The notes under the pieces: generated by a model
The model's input: only the letters and a program-made list of their open reading frames with translations
Database searches by the model: none
What the model was told of the DNA's origin: nothing
Made by a program: the position numbers and the translations under genes
Shown here: positions 26,322 to 35,847 of the stretch, piece after piece
Layout: every line of letters begins with the position of its first letter
Numbering within the stretch: the first letter of the stretch is position 1
NCBI RefSeq assembly: GCF_003113895.1
Contig: NZ_BDUD01000001.1
Span: forward strand, 4,709,654-4,773,653
Direction: 5' to 3'
DNA length: 64,000 nt
DNA from: Nostoc commune NIES-4072
GTDB lineage: Bacteria > Cyanobacteriota > Cyanobacteriia > Cyanobacteriales > Nostocaceae

Positions 26322-26928
26322 CGCTCCACCTCCACAAAACCTGCCGTTACTTCAATTTTCGCAAAATTTGAGTCATTAGGCATCTTTCTCTAGGAGAATT
26401 AAGCTTGTTTTAGTAGTCAACACTCAGCAATAAATTAAACTCAGTGTTCGGTATTTGGAAGAGTCTTTCCTAACCCTCAGTCTTTAGACCCAAATTCAAA
26501 ATCCTATACTACTGATACTACTTAATATAGGATTACTATTTGATTTTTGAACGAAATTAAGTATTGTAGAGTGTGTTAGAACGGAGTTCGTAACGCACTA
26601 CTATCACAGGTTTGATGCCGTACTCTCCGTGCTAACACATCCTACGTATATTTTCTCCAAATCAAACCGGATTCCTATAGTAGAATTACTTGATATTGAA
26701 ATTATTTGAAATGCTAATTCTCCCCTGGTAAAAATCACTGGTATGAAGTAACAGAAGCGATGATAAAAATTTAGTTTAAAACTTGTTATCCAAAATCAGA
26801 AATTTTAATTAGAAAAAATATATATTCCGGTTATGAAAAACTAGATTAAGTAGTTGTAGTTATACAAAGACAGTTCTACTTTTTCCATAAAACTGCAAGG
26901 CAAAATTGTTTCTTCTTGAGGTCAACTA
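26322..26928. other. Intergenic region containing MITE copy 2
   Basis: Apart from the element at 26527-26678 the sequence is AT-rich without an open frame longer than a few codons on a convincing start. The upstream half of the PAS domain expected for the kinase at 26929 is not present here. Confidence 0.6.
26527..26678. mobile_element. MITE-like element, copy 2
   Basis: A 152-bp near copy of 14741-14891 in the same orientation, with the same inverted ends (ATAGGATTACTATTTGATTT and the complement of ATAGGAATCCGGTTTGATTT) and a handful of substitutions. Differences are scattered, consistent with two independent insertions of one family. Confidence 0.85.
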
Positions 26929-29154
26929 ATGCAGGTGGTGTCAGCTAGAGATATTACAGAGCGCAACCAGTCCCAAAAGGCTTTGCAAATCAAAGAAAAT
27001 CATCGGCGAAAACAAAGTCAGACGCTGGTGCAGTTGGCAAGAAGCAAGACATTTCAGCAAGGTGATCTCAATGCAGCTTTAAAGGAAATCACAAAGGCTG
27101 CTGCTCGGACGCTTTCAGTAAAGCGCGTTGGTGTATGGTTATATAATCAAGAACGTTCAAAAATTGAATGTATCGATTTATATAATGTAAGCACCAAGGA
27201 GCATAGCTTTGGTAACTCGCTTTCAGAAAAAAATTATCCAGCTTATTTCCAGGCTTTAGAAGAAGAACGTACCATTGCCGTAGATGATGCCATAAACGAT
27301 AAAAGAACCCAAGAATTAGCCGAGTCCTATCTTTCAGTTTGGGGCATCACATCCGTGCTGGATGCACCAATTTGGTTAGAGGGTTGTTTGATAGGTGTAG
27401 TCTGTCATGAACACATAGGCGAAAAACGCCAATGGACTTTAGAGGAAGAGACTTTTGCTGGCTCCATTGCAGATTTTGTGACGCTGGCTATAGAAGCGAA
27501 AGAGCGAAACTTCGCACAAGAAGCATTGCGACAGAGTGAAGCGCAATTTCGGGCGATTTTTGAGCGTTCTTCTATCGGCATTGCACTTATAGATATGAAA
27601 GCGCAGATAGTCGATACTAATCTGGCACTGTGCGAGATTTTAGGATATAGCCGAGAAGAGTTAGACGGCAAGCGCTTTACAGATTACATTTGCACACAAA
27701 GGGGGGATTTAAAACTTTACAAACAACTGACGTCAGGAATTCACACAGACTTAGAGAGAACTTCGAGAGTAGGCTTCCAACCCTCCAAACATCAGGAACA
27801 GTTTGTCGAAAGACATCGGATTGAGATGGAGAGACGCTGCCTGCATCAAAATGGTAGTTTAGTTTGGACTCATATCTCTGTTTCTGTTATCCCAGCCAGC
27901 AATGGTGAACCTGAGTTTTTTCTAGCGATGATTGAGGACATTACTGAACGTAAGGAAACAGAATTGAAACTTCGTGTTTCTCAAGAAGCAGCAGAAGCTG
28001 CTAGTCGGGCAAAAAGTGAATTTTTAGCAACCATGAGCCATGAGTTACGGACACCTCTCAATGCAATTATGGGTTTGTCGCAGTTGTTGCAACAAGAAAT
28101 AGTTGGCTCTCTCAATGAAAAGCAGAACGAATATGTAAGTTGTATATACAGTAGTGGTGAACATCTGCTGGCACTAATTAACGATATCCTGGATTTATCT
28201 AAGATAGAAGCAGATAAAGAGGAACTTTTACTCTCACCTTTGCCAGTGTCAGATTTATGTAATTATGCTATATGGACAGTGCGCGATCGCGCCTTAGAAA
28301 AGGGATTGCAACTCACCTGTAAAATTGACGTAGAAGATAATATTTGTATTGGTGATGAGCGGCGTATTAAGCAAATGTTACTCAACTTACTCACTAATGC
28401 GATTAAATTCACCTCAGTCGGTCAGGTATCGCTAGTAGTAAAAAATGTATCGCAAGGAATAACATTTACAGTTTCAGATACTGGAATTGGTATAGATTCA
28501 AATCAGTTTACATTTTTATTTGAACCATTTAAACAACTTGATAGTCGGTTAAATAGGCAGTATGAAGGTACTGGTTTGGGTTTAGCGTTAACACGCAAAT
28601 TAGCACGTTTGCATGGTGGAGATGTGACTGTTATATCGACTTTGGGAGAAGGTAGTCAGTTCACGCTATTTCTACCAAATCCAGTGGAGATGCAAACAGA
28701 ACAAAATAAAGGACAGCAAGATACAGCAACAACATCTTCCCCAGCTACCCCCCAGAATCAAATCATTTTACTTGTGGAAGAAGAAGAAAATGCTGCCATA
28801 GTATTGCAAGATTATCTCCAGACAATTGGCTATCAAGTTAAGTGGATAGACAACATAAATAACTTTTTAGAACAAGTGCAAAACCTCCAACCAAATTTAA
28901 TTTTGTTAGATGTCCAGTTAATAGGTAATGCTAGTGGCTGGGATTTGTTAAATGTTCTCAAACAAGAGCCTTATTTCCCAGATTTGCAGGTAGTGATGAT
29001 GGGCTTTAGTGAGCTTCCACAGGAGAAGCTTTCTATTGTGCAAGCTGGTGCTAACGACTATCTTATCAAACCAATTCGAGTAGTTCAATTAGAGTCAATA
29101 TTGACACGATATTTAAATTCTAGCGATTTTCAGATTAACGAAACACCAATTTAG
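26929..29154 (+). CDS. Hybrid sensor histidine kinase (GAF-PAS-HisKA-HATPase-REC)
   Basis: 741 residues. The start MQVVSARDITERNQSQKAL is the tail (PAC) of a PAS domain with no PAS ahead of it, so the gene may have lost its 5' part; an in-frame TGA lies four codons upstream. A GAF domain follows (about 35-190), then a PAS domain (about 200-330), the phosphoacceptor box FLATMSHELRTPLNAIMG (about 365), the ATPase N-box LLTNAIKFT and G-boxes DTGIGI and GTGLGLAL. A receiver domain at the end has the phosphoacceptor Asp in LILLDVQL and Lys in YLIKPI. Signal unknown; no N-terminal membrane segment. Confidence 0.92.
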   Translation: MQVVSARDITERNQSQKALQIKENHRRKQSQTLVQLARSKTFQQGDLNAALKEITKAAARTLSVKRVGVWLYNQERSKIECIDLYNVSTKEHSFGNSLSEKNYPAYFQALEEERTIAVDDAINDKRTQELAESYLSVWGITSVLDAPIWLEGCLIGVVCHEHIGEKRQWTLEEETFAGSIADFVTLAIEAKERNFAQEALRQSEAQFRAIFERSSIGIALIDMKAQIVDTNLALCEILGYSREELDGKRFTDYICTQRGDLKLYKQLTSGIHTDLERTSRVGFQPSKHQEQFVERHRIEMERRCLHQNGSLVWTHISVSVIPASNGEPEFFLAMIEDITERKETELKLRVSQEAAEAASRAKSEFLATMSHELRTPLNAIMGLSQLLQQEIVGSLNEKQNEYVSCIYSSGEHLLALINDILDLSKIEADKEELLLSPLPVSDLCNYAIWTVRDRALEKGLQLTCKIDVEDNICIGDERRIKQMLLNLLTNAIKFTSVGQVSLVVKNVSQGITFTVSDTGIGIDSNQFTFLFEPFKQLDSRLNRQYEGTGLGLALTRKLARLHGGDVTVISTLGEGSQFTLFLPNPVEMQTEQNKGQQDTATTSSPATPQNQIILLVEEEENAAIVLQDYLQTIGYQVKWIDNINNFLEQVQNLQPNLILLDVQLIGNASGWDLLNVLKQEPYFPDLQVVMMGFSELPQEKLSIVQAGANDYLIKPIRVVQLESILTRYLNSSDFQINETPI

Positions 29155-29472
29155 ACCGGAGCGATCGCATTCATATTTTTCGTCCCAAATAGGTATTGTA
29201 AAATGATGTGAAGCGATAGTTTAACCTTCATCATCCCTTAGGTGTAGCCTAACCCAGGCATCGCTACCATCAATATAAAAGTGTGAAGATTATACAAAGT
29301 TCAGTATTTTTATATACATTTATCAATCAATAATGTGAAGACTAAGCAAAGATGTCTCTTTAAGTATAGATATCTAAGTAAATATTTTGTATTTATTGAT
29401 CATATTGCTAAAAGCTTCAACTCTTGGCGAGTTAATTGTGTCCTCAAAAATCGATTCAGGTAGGTAAAAGTT
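29155..29472. other. Intergenic region before the RTX gene
   Basis: It holds a diverged dispersed repeat at 29241-29265 (GGTGTAGCCTAACCC then GGCATCGCT) and AT-rich sequence with the repeated string GTGAAGA-TTA/CTA at 29282 and 29335. A GGTAGGTAAAAG stretch just ahead of 29473 is the probable ribosome binding region. No gene seen. Confidence 0.55.
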
Positions 29473-31809
29473 ATGGCAAATATCATTGGAACCAACGGTA
29501 ATGATACTCTAGTGGGCGACTACTCCGACGAGAATACAATTGACGGTCTAAGGGGGAACGATACCATTACAGGTGGTATAGACAATGATATCGTGACTGG
29601 TGGCAGGGGAAACGATACCATCAAAGGCGATATAGGCAATGATATCCTGACTGGTGGCAGCGGCAACGATAAATTTGTTTATGACTTGTACGACGGCATC
29701 GATATTATCACCGATTTCGGTGGCGTAGGTAAAGGCTCAAATCCCTCGGCACCAGTCATTGCCGAAGTGGATACCTTGATATTCCAAGATATAACTGCCC
29801 AAAATCTGCTACTCATCCAAAATGGTAACAATCTGGAAATTACCTTTGAAGAGGTGGGTGATCTGATTGATAACTATCCGGCTTACTTTAGCGATCCATA
29901 TTTCGTTGAGACGAAAGTCATCCTGCAAAACTTTACCCTGGAAAACCTAGATAACCTATCAACGCTGGGCAATATCCAGTTTTCTGGGCAAACCAGCATC
30001 AGTGATAGCTTTGATGTCGTCAATGCCAACTCCATCCAAGAGAACCCGTTCAACAAGAACACAGTTACCTTTTTTAACGACCTGAATAACTATGTCATCG
30101 GCTTTGACAACTCAAATGATGTCATCAATGGTCAGGGCGGTAATGACAGCATCAACGGCAAAAGTGGCAACGACCTGCTGCGCGGTGGTACGGGGAATGA
30201 TACTCTCACTGGTGATCTGGGGAATGATACTCTCATTGATAATAGTGGCAACAACATCCTCAACGGTGGTGATGGTAACGATACCTTGAATGTTGACAGT
30301 TCAACAGGCGATAACCTACTCTCTGGGGACAATGGCAATGATTATCTCTTTGCCTCCTCCAACTATCGCTACCGCTTTTATCCTACTTCAGGGAATAACA
30401 CCCTCAACGGTGGCGCTGGTGACGATACCTTGAATGTTGACGGTTCAACAGGTGATAACCTACTTTTTGGGGACGATGGCAATGATTATCTCTCTGCCTC
30501 TGGTTACTACGACTACTACTACTTCGAGAGATATGAGACTTCAGGGAATAACACCCTCAACGGTGGTGATGGTAACGATACCTTGGATGTTCGATCTTCA
30601 ACAGGCGATAACCTAGTCTTTGGGGGCGATGGTAATGATTCTCTCAGTTCCTATGCCCTCACAATTAGAGGGAGTCTCTTTGACTCCTCAGGTAATAACA
30701 CTCTCAACGGTGGCGATGGTAACGATACCTTGATTGTTGGTGGAACAGGCGATAATCTAGCCTTTGGGGGCGATGGCAATGATTCTCTCTCTGTCTATGG
30801 CTACTTTGAATCCTTCCAAGAATTCAATAATGTTCCTGGAAATAACACCCTAAATGGTGGCGCTGGTGACGATACCTTGAATGTTGACCTACCACAAAGC
30901 GATAACCTTCTAAATGGGGGCGATGGTAATGATTATCTTTTTGTGTCTCGCCAGTATTATTACGACGATGATGGCGTTTTTGGAAATAACACCCTAAACG
31001 GTGGTGCTGGTGACGATACCTTGAATGTTAACCTATCACGAAGCGATAACCTTCTAAATGGGGGAGATGGTAATGATTCTCTTTTTTTCTCTCGCCTGTA
31101 TAATGACGATGATGGTGCTTTTGGAAATAACACGCTAAACGGTGGTGCTGGTAACGATACCTTGAACGTTGACGGTTCAGCAGGTGATAACCTTTTAAAT
31201 GGGGGCAATGGCAATGATTATCTCTTTGCCTCTCGCTCCTACTACAACTACTACCTTGAAAACGACATCTATAACTACGTCTATGAAGCTTCTGGAAATA
31301 ACACCCTCGACGGTGGCGCTGGTAACGATAGCTTGAATATTGACAATTCAAGTGGCGATAATCTCTTGGATGGGGGCAATGGCAATGATTCTCTTAGTGC
31401 CTCTGGCGCTTCTGGCAATAACACTCTCAAGGGTGGTGCTGGGAGTGATTTCCTGAAGGGTGGGAACGGTAATGATACCCTCTATGGAGGAAATGGTGCT
31501 GATACCTTTGCTTTCAATAGTTATAATGAAGGCGTTGATAGTATTTATGACTTCAACGCAAATAATGAATTTATTCAGGTATCGCCTGCTGGTTTTGGTG
31601 GGGGGTTATTAAAAGGTTTCCTCTCTGCTAGGGAGTTTACCCTTGGAACATCTGCAACCACGATCGCTCACCGATTTATCTATGATGACACTACAGGTGC
31701 ATTGTACTTTGACCAAGATGGCAGTCGAGGTGGGTTTACTCAGGTAAAATTTGCACAACTATTTGGTGGAGTGTCACTAACTAACAACGATTTTTATGTG
31801 ATTGCTTGA
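29473..31809 (+). CDS. RTX/hemolysin-type calcium-binding repeat protein
   Basis: 778 residues, acidic, without a Sec signal. The N-terminus is a block of canonical RTX nonapeptides (GGxGNDxLx, residues about 15-75). Residues 245-680 are about nine longer units, each with NNTLNGGDGNDTL, a TGDNLL-type strand, a GGDGNDYL turn and a variable aromatic stretch such as YYDYYYFERYE. The end returns to LKGGNGNDTLYGGNGADTF and a C-terminal domain (HRFIYDDTTGALYFDQDGS) typical of type I secretion substrates. Calcium-binding surface or exported protein is inferred; no enzyme domain is seen. Confidence 0.88.
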   Translation: MANIIGTNGNDTLVGDYSDENTIDGLRGNDTITGGIDNDIVTGGRGNDTIKGDIGNDILTGGSGNDKFVYDLYDGIDIITDFGGVGKGSNPSAPVIAEVDTLIFQDITAQNLLLIQNGNNLEITFEEVGDLIDNYPAYFSDPYFVETKVILQNFTLENLDNLSTLGNIQFSGQTSISDSFDVVNANSIQENPFNKNTVTFFNDLNNYVIGFDNSNDVINGQGGNDSINGKSGNDLLRGGTGNDTLTGDLGNDTLIDNSGNNILNGGDGNDTLNVDSSTGDNLLSGDNGNDYLFASSNYRYRFYPTSGNNTLNGGAGDDTLNVDGSTGDNLLFGDDGNDYLSASGYYDYYYFERYETSGNNTLNGGDGNDTLDVRSSTGDNLVFGGDGNDSLSSYALTIRGSLFDSSGNNTLNGGDGNDTLIVGGTGDNLAFGGDGNDSLSVYGYFESFQEFNNVPGNNTLNGGAGDDTLNVDLPQSDNLLNGGDGNDYLFVSRQYYYDDDGVFGNNTLNGGAGDDTLNVNLSRSDNLLNGGDGNDSLFFSRLYNDDDGAFGNNTLNGGAGNDTLNVDGSAGDNLLNGGNGNDYLFASRSYYNYYLENDIYNYVYEASGNNTLDGGAGNDSLNIDNSSGDNLLDGGNGNDSLSASGASGNNTLKGGAGSDFLKGGNGNDTLYGGNGADTFAFNSYNEGVDSIYDFNANNEFIQVSPAGFGGGLLKGFLSAREFTLGTSATTIAHRFIYDDTTGALYFDQDGSRGGFTQVKFAQLFGGVSLTNNDFYVIA

Positions 31810-32012
31810 TCGTGATGAGCGTTTGATGATTCTAGCCAGATAAAAATAAGAAATTATGCAAATACGAGATGCCTATAATAGCATCTCGCATTCGACTTAT
31901 TAATTGCGATCGCTGAAAATTCTTCTGATTCTCTAACTATTCTCAATCCTGAATTCTGACGCCTCGGCGGAGCTTCTGCGGCTTTGCTCCTAAATTCTTA
32001 CAAGTGACCTAC
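31810..32012. other. Intergenic repeats and truncation border of a tnpB fragment
   Basis: ATCTCGCAT/TGCGAGATG-type short dyads occur around 31868-31892, then a CTGAATTCTGAC repeat-like stretch. No gene. Confidence 0.4.
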
Positions 32013-32444
32013 CTACACCGCCTGAGTACAGGTCGGTTTGAATTGTGGATAAGTGAAAGTCTTATATTGACCTTTACCCTTGAATCTAGGCTTACCGCTA
32101 CGCTTACCATTAGCGTCACCTTTTAGCCATCGGTCAAAAGCTATCTCAACTTTTTTTGGTACTTCCTGTAGTACTTGAGAGTGAATATTTTTGTACCAAG
32201 GACGGACTTTCTTTAGCTGGGTTAGCGTTGCCTGTTGACTAAAGCGATTAGGCTTATCTTTAAGTTCTCGAATATGACAAACAATTAGAGAACATCTATC
32301 TATTGGACATCGGTTCATCTCGTACCATTCAAACCTTTGAGCAAGTTGATAATTGTACTGGCAACGCAGCATATCTAACGTGTTGTCAATAGCCTGAGCT
32401 TGCAATGCAGTTGGTTTTAATCGGTACTGATAGGATGTTCTCAC
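32013..32444 (-). pseudogene. TnpB (IS200/IS605 OrfB) N-terminal fragment
   Basis: The 143-codon frame begins MRTSYQYRLKPTALQAQAID and includes the KVEIAFDRWLKGDANGKRSGKPRFKGKGQYKTF region, which is the helix-turn-helix and wedge part of cyanobacterial TnpB. Similarity stops near residue 135, and the catalytic RuvC half of the roughly 400-residue protein is missing. No tnpA is nearby. It is a truncated relic. Confidence 0.85.
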
Positions 32445-32573
32445 TTGTTCGACTAGATAAGTGTTACTCTTTTAGTATACGCTGATTTGGCTATAGCTAC
32501 AAAAAATTATGAACTTGATTTGGCTTACGCTCAATATCGGTCTACTGACAGTCGTCAACTCACTCGCATTCAT

Positions 32574-32600
32574 CCCACGCTCCGTCTAGTGAGACGTGGG
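32574..32600. mobile_element. Subterminal palindrome of an IS200/IS605-type end
   Basis: CCCACG at 32574-32579 pairs with CGTGGG at 32595-32600, with an alternative GTCT/AGAC pairing inside. Foldable ends of this kind mark IS200/IS605 elements. It lies upstream of the tnpB fragment, as expected for the left end. Confidence 0.55.
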
Positions 32601-32617
32601 ACTTCTGCTGAAATTAG

Positions 32618-33580
32618 TTAAACTTTGCTCAACCACTCATTCTCCTCTGGGTCTTTAAACAGTGAAGTACTGAGGTAGCGTTCACCGAAGCTGGGCTGTA
32701 TCATCACGATTAGGCGACCTGCATTTTCTGGCCGTTGTGCTACTTGAATAGCAGCATACAACGCAGCACCAGTAGAAATCCCCGATAGCAATCCTTCTTC
32801 TTTTGCTAGACGACGGCTGTAAGCGATCGCTTGCTCATCCGCTACCTGAATCACTTCATCCACCAATTCTGAACGGTAAATTGCTGGGACAAATCCCGCG
32901 CCAATACCTTGAATTTTGTGAGGCCCTGATTTACCGCCTGCTAATACTGGGCTATTGCTTGGTTCAACTGCGATCGCTTGAAAACTTGGCTTCCGTTTTT
33001 TAATAACTTCGGCAACTCCGGTAATCGTCCCACCAGTACCCACTCCCGCCACGAGAATATCTACCTCTCCATCGGTATCATCCCAAATTTCTTCTGCCGT
33101 GGTTAGGGCGTGAACTTTCGGGTTAGCGGGGTTGCGGAACTGCTGCAACATATAAGCATTGGACGTTTTAGCGACAATTTCCTCTGCATGAGCGATCGCT
33201 CCTCGCATCCCTTCTACCCCTGGCGTTAACTCTAGTTGAGCGCCATAAGCTTTGAGCATGGATCGTCTTTCATGGCTCATTGTGTCAGGCATTGTTAGAA
33301 TAAGATGGTACCCCTTGGCGGCTGCTACCATCGCCAGCGCAATTCCTGTATTTCCAGAAGTCGGCTCTACTAAAACAGTTTTTCCAGGGTGAATCAAGCC
33401 TGCTTCCTCCGCCGCTTCCACCATACTCGCACCAATCCTGTCTTTGACAGAAGATGCTGGATTCATGCTTTCTAGCTTCACCACAATCTGAGCAACCGCT
33501 CCTGAAGCTTGGGGAATCTTATTTAATTGAACTAAAGGAGTTCGGCCGATTAACTCTGTGATATCTTTGGCTATCCGCAT
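32618..33580 (-). CDS. cysK: Cysteine synthase (O-acetylserine sulfhydrylase)
   Basis: 320 residues. The PLP Schiff-base lysine is in [11 protein letters not shown] (Lys46), the substrate loop is [13 protein letters not shown] (near 72), the glycine-rich phosphate loop VGTGGTITG is near 178 and the conserved GISTGAAL is near 267. It makes cysteine from O-acetylserine and sulfide. It lies 18 bp downstream of the Rrf2 regulator on the same strand, so the two are cotranscribed, and cysE, which makes its substrate, is divergent from them. Confidence 0.95.
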   Translation of the reverse strand: MRIAKDITELIGRTPLVQLNKIPQASGAVAQIVVKLESMNPASSVKDRIGASMVEAAEEAGLIHPGKTVLVEPTSGNTGIALAMVAAAKGYHLILTMPDTMSHERRSMLKAYGAQLELTPGVEGMRGAIAHAEEIVAKTSNAYMLQQFRNPANPKVHALTTAEEIWDDTDGEVDILVAGVGTGGTITGVAEVIKKRKPSFQAIAVEPSNSPVLAGGKSGPHKIQGIGAGFVPAIYRSELVDEVIQVADEQAIAYSRRLAKEEGLLSGISTGAALYAAIQVAQRPENAGRLIVMIQPSFGERYLSTSLFKDPEENEWLSKV

Positions 33581-33598
33581 GTAGGTACTCCGTCGTGT

Positions 33599-34069
33599 CT
33601 AAATATAATACATTGGACTTTGCTGTGCGCGAGTCTCTCTTTCCTGGCACAAGTCTTGGAGTGTATAACGACCCAAAACTTCAATTGAGGCAGCGTTAGC
33701 TTGCTCCCAAACTTCATAAACCAGAGTCTTTTCCAGAGTCGGAGAGTCAGAGGTATCTTTCTCTTTCCGCTCGCCTTCTACCAAAGTGACAATTTCAAGT
33801 ATTGTAATCTGCCAAGGTTCACGAGCTAAAACGAAACCTCCTTTAGAGCCGCGTTGACTCTGCACCACACCAGCACGCCGGAGGTTGGTCAAAATTTGTT
33901 CCAAATAGCGCTCAGGTATGGGTTGCTTGGCAGTGATCTCACTCATGGTTAGAGGAAGCTTTTTCCCGTGGTGGCTTGCTAGTTCTAAGAGTGCCAGCAG
34001 CGCGTATTCCACTTTGGAAGACAAATCCAAGAGAGCGTAGTTTTGGCTATTCAAGGCTGTACTCAACAT
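33599..34069 (-). CDS. Rrf2-family regulator (CymR-like)
   Basis: 156 residues with the Rrf2 winged helix: KVEYALLALLELASHH, ITAKQPIPERYLEQILTNLRRAGVVQSQRGSKGGF. It has a single Cys near the C-terminus (DLCQERE) rather than the three Cys of Fe-S members such as IscR, which favours a CymR-type cysteine regulator. In Firmicutes CymR works with CysK as corepressor, and here cysK is the next gene. Its own ATG abuts a CTACGGTAA motif (34071-34079), suggesting autoregulation. The CymR parallel is inference. Confidence 0.85.
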   Translation of the reverse strand: MLSTALNSQNYALLDLSSKVEYALLALLELASHHGKKLPLTMSEITAKQPIPERYLEQILTNLRRAGVVQSQRGSKGGFVLAREPWQITILEIVTLVEGERKEKDTSDSPTLEKTLVYEVWEQANAASIEVLGRYTLQDLCQERETRAQQSPMYYI

Positions 34070-34190
34070 ACTACGGTAAATTGGGGGACTTCTCGCAGTT
34101 TAAGCGAAATTTATTTTTCTCAAAGTGTGGAATGTGATAGCATCCCACTTATTACCCGCAAAAACACTCTATCCTATCGGCTTACCGTAG
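34070..34190. promoter_or_regulatory. Two CTACGGTAA motifs between rrf2-cysK and cysE
   Basis: The motif lies at 34071-34079 (plus) and 34182-34190 (as TTACCGTAG, minus). A third exact copy is at 37025-37033 and a near copy (CTACGGTTAA) at 35218-35227. Three exact 9-mers in 3 kb of intergenic sulfur-island DNA are not expected by chance (about 0.02 expected). Confidence 0.6.
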
Positions 34191-34295
34191 ATTATTATCC
34201 TACACAATTCCTATAAATGACCTGATCTTTTAGTGGGAATTATTCTGAGTTTCTGTTTTCAGAACCTCACTTACTAACGAAAACCTTAACAGAGT

Positions 34296-35021
34296 ATGCT
34301 ACTAACTGATTTGCGAACCATTTTTGAGCGTGACCCAGCAGCCCGTAACTGGCTAGAAGTATTGTTCTGTTACCCTGGACTCCAAGCTTTAGTGTTTCAT
34401 CGATTAGCACACTGGCTGTATAAAATTGGTATTCCCTTTATACCAAGGCTCATCTCTCATATTAGTAGGTTTTTAACCGGAATTGAAATTCATCCTGGGG
34501 CATTAATTGGCCAGGGAGTGTTTATAGACCACGGGATGGGAGTAGTGATTGGCGAGACTGCGATCGTGGGCGATTATGCCTTGATCTATCAAGGTGTTAC
34601 CCTTGGCGGGACTGGGAAAGAAAGCGGCAAACGCCATCCAACTTTAGGCTCTCATGTAGTTGTGGGAGCGGGTGCAAAGGTCTTGGGAAATATTCAAATT
34701 GGCGATCGCGTCCGTATTGGAGCAGGTTCTGTGGTGTTGCGAGATGTCCCCAGTAACACTACTGTAGTGGGGATTCCAGGGCGCGTGACTCGTCAGAACA
34801 ACTCGTCTACCAATGTTCTGGATCATGATAAAGTACGCGACGTAGAAGCTGAAGTCATCCGCGCTTTATTTGAACGCGTCAAGGCTCTAGAGAAACAATT
34901 CGAGGAGTTGCAAGAATCAAGTTTGTCCCCAACTGAGCTTGACAACGAACCAACCGACAACCCTAAGAGCAATAATTCTGATGGGATAATTGAAGATTTT
35001 CTTGATGGTGCGGGAATTTAA
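34296..35021 (+). CDS. cysE: Serine O-acetyltransferase
   Basis: 241 residues. Left-handed beta-helix hexapeptides start at [20 protein letters not shown] and continue through [20 protein letters not shown] and [19 protein letters not shown]. The catalytic His and Asp lie in [11 protein letters not shown], and the acetyl-CoA motif is [18 protein letters not shown]. It forms O-acetylserine for CysK. Compared with short cyanobacterial CysE it has a C-terminal acidic tail of about 60 residues ([18 protein letters not shown] end), the region that binds CysK in other species. Divergent from rrf2-cysK. Confidence 0.94.
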   Translation: MLLTDLRTIFERDPAARNWLEVLFCYPGLQALVFHRLAHWLYKIGIPFIPRLISHISRFLTGIEIHPGALIGQGVFIDHGMGVVIGETAIVGDYALIYQGVTLGGTGKESGKRHPTLGSHVVVGAGAKVLGNIQIGDRVRIGAGSVVLRDVPSNTTVVGIPGRVTRQNNSSTNVLDHDKVRDVEAEVIRALFERVKALEKQFEELQESSLSPTELDNEPTDNPKSNNSDGIIEDFLDGAGI

Positions 35022-35026
35022 TTTTG

Positions 35027-35173
35027 GGCATTGGGCATGGGGCATTGGTTGTGGGGCATGGGGCATGGGGCATTGGGCATTGGGCATGGGGTATTGGGCA
35101 TTAGGCATTGGTTATTAATTCTCCTCATCTCCCTCATCTCCCCATTCCCCACTCCCCACTCCCCACTCCCCTC
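35027..35173. repeat. GGGCATT and CCCCACT heptamer arrays
   Basis: GGGCATT/GGGCATG heptamers run from about 35027 to 35113, followed by CTCATCT and CCCCACT units at 35121-35173. The same two repeat types flank the YkgJ gene (23760-23865). Their purine complement is translated inside recJ and the RND gene. Confidence 0.85.
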
Positions 35174-35253
35174 TTTAAAATATTCATAGCCTCTGAGAAC
35201 CTGATATAAATATAATACTACGGTTAATTTATCGGAGAATAGTCTTATATATT

Positions 35254-35841
35254 ATGGTAGCTTTGTACACAAGTTTATCTAGCTCAAGTAATAATACTAA
35301 AGAAGTTTTTGCCCGTAGGTCATTTTTACCAGAGCATGAAAACGGACTTTGGAAGATTGAAACGGGTTTTATCAGGACTTTTACTTATCTGGAAGATGGT
35401 ACAACCGTCGCGCTGGGATTGTGGGGCCCTGGAGATGTCGTTGGTAAGGCTTTGTCAAAATTAGATCCTTACCAAATGGAATGCCTAACTAAAGTAGAGG
35501 CGACGGTCTTACCTCTAGAGGAATGGACTCAACTAACAGAAACTCTACTTACCCATATCCAACAGGCTCAAGAATTGATGGTTATTCGTAGCCATAAAAA
35601 AGTTGAAACTATGCTGCTCAAGCTATTGGCATGGTTATCCAAAAAGTTTGGTTCAGAAGTTGAAAAAGGACGTTTAATAGATATGCGTCTGACTCACGAA
35701 GACCTGGCGGAAATGCTCGGTTCAACTCGTGTGACTATCACTCGTATTCTTGGACAGTTTGAGCAAGAGGGCCTGATTGCTCGTCTTTCCTTGCATCGAA
35801 TTGTGCTGCGAGAAGAAGAAATTTGGTACTATGAAATTTAG
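35254..35841 (+). CDS. cysR: Crp/Fnr-family sulfur regulator CysR
   Basis: 195 residues. An N-terminal cyclic-nucleotide-type beta-barrel (TGFIRTFTYLEDGTTVALGL, WGPGDVVG) lacks the cAMP-contacting residues. A long dimer helix follows, and the C-terminal helix-turn-helix is LTHEDLAEMLGSTRVTITRILGQFEQEGL. CysR was first described beside sulfate permease genes in Synechococcus as a sulfur-starvation regulator; this copy lies in the same context, between cysE and the NIL/cysTW/sbpA genes. A CTACGGTTAA motif at 35218 sits upstream. Confidence 0.8.
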   Translation: MVALYTSLSSSSNNTKEVFARRSFLPEHENGLWKIETGFIRTFTYLEDGTTVALGLWGPGDVVGKALSKLDPYQMECLTKVEATVLPLEEWTQLTETLLTHIQQAQELMVIRSHKKVETMLLKLLAWLSKKFGSEVEKGRLIDMRLTHEDLAEMLGSTRVTITRILGQFEQEGLIARLSLHRIVLREEEIWYYEI

Positions 35842-35847
35842 ATTATT

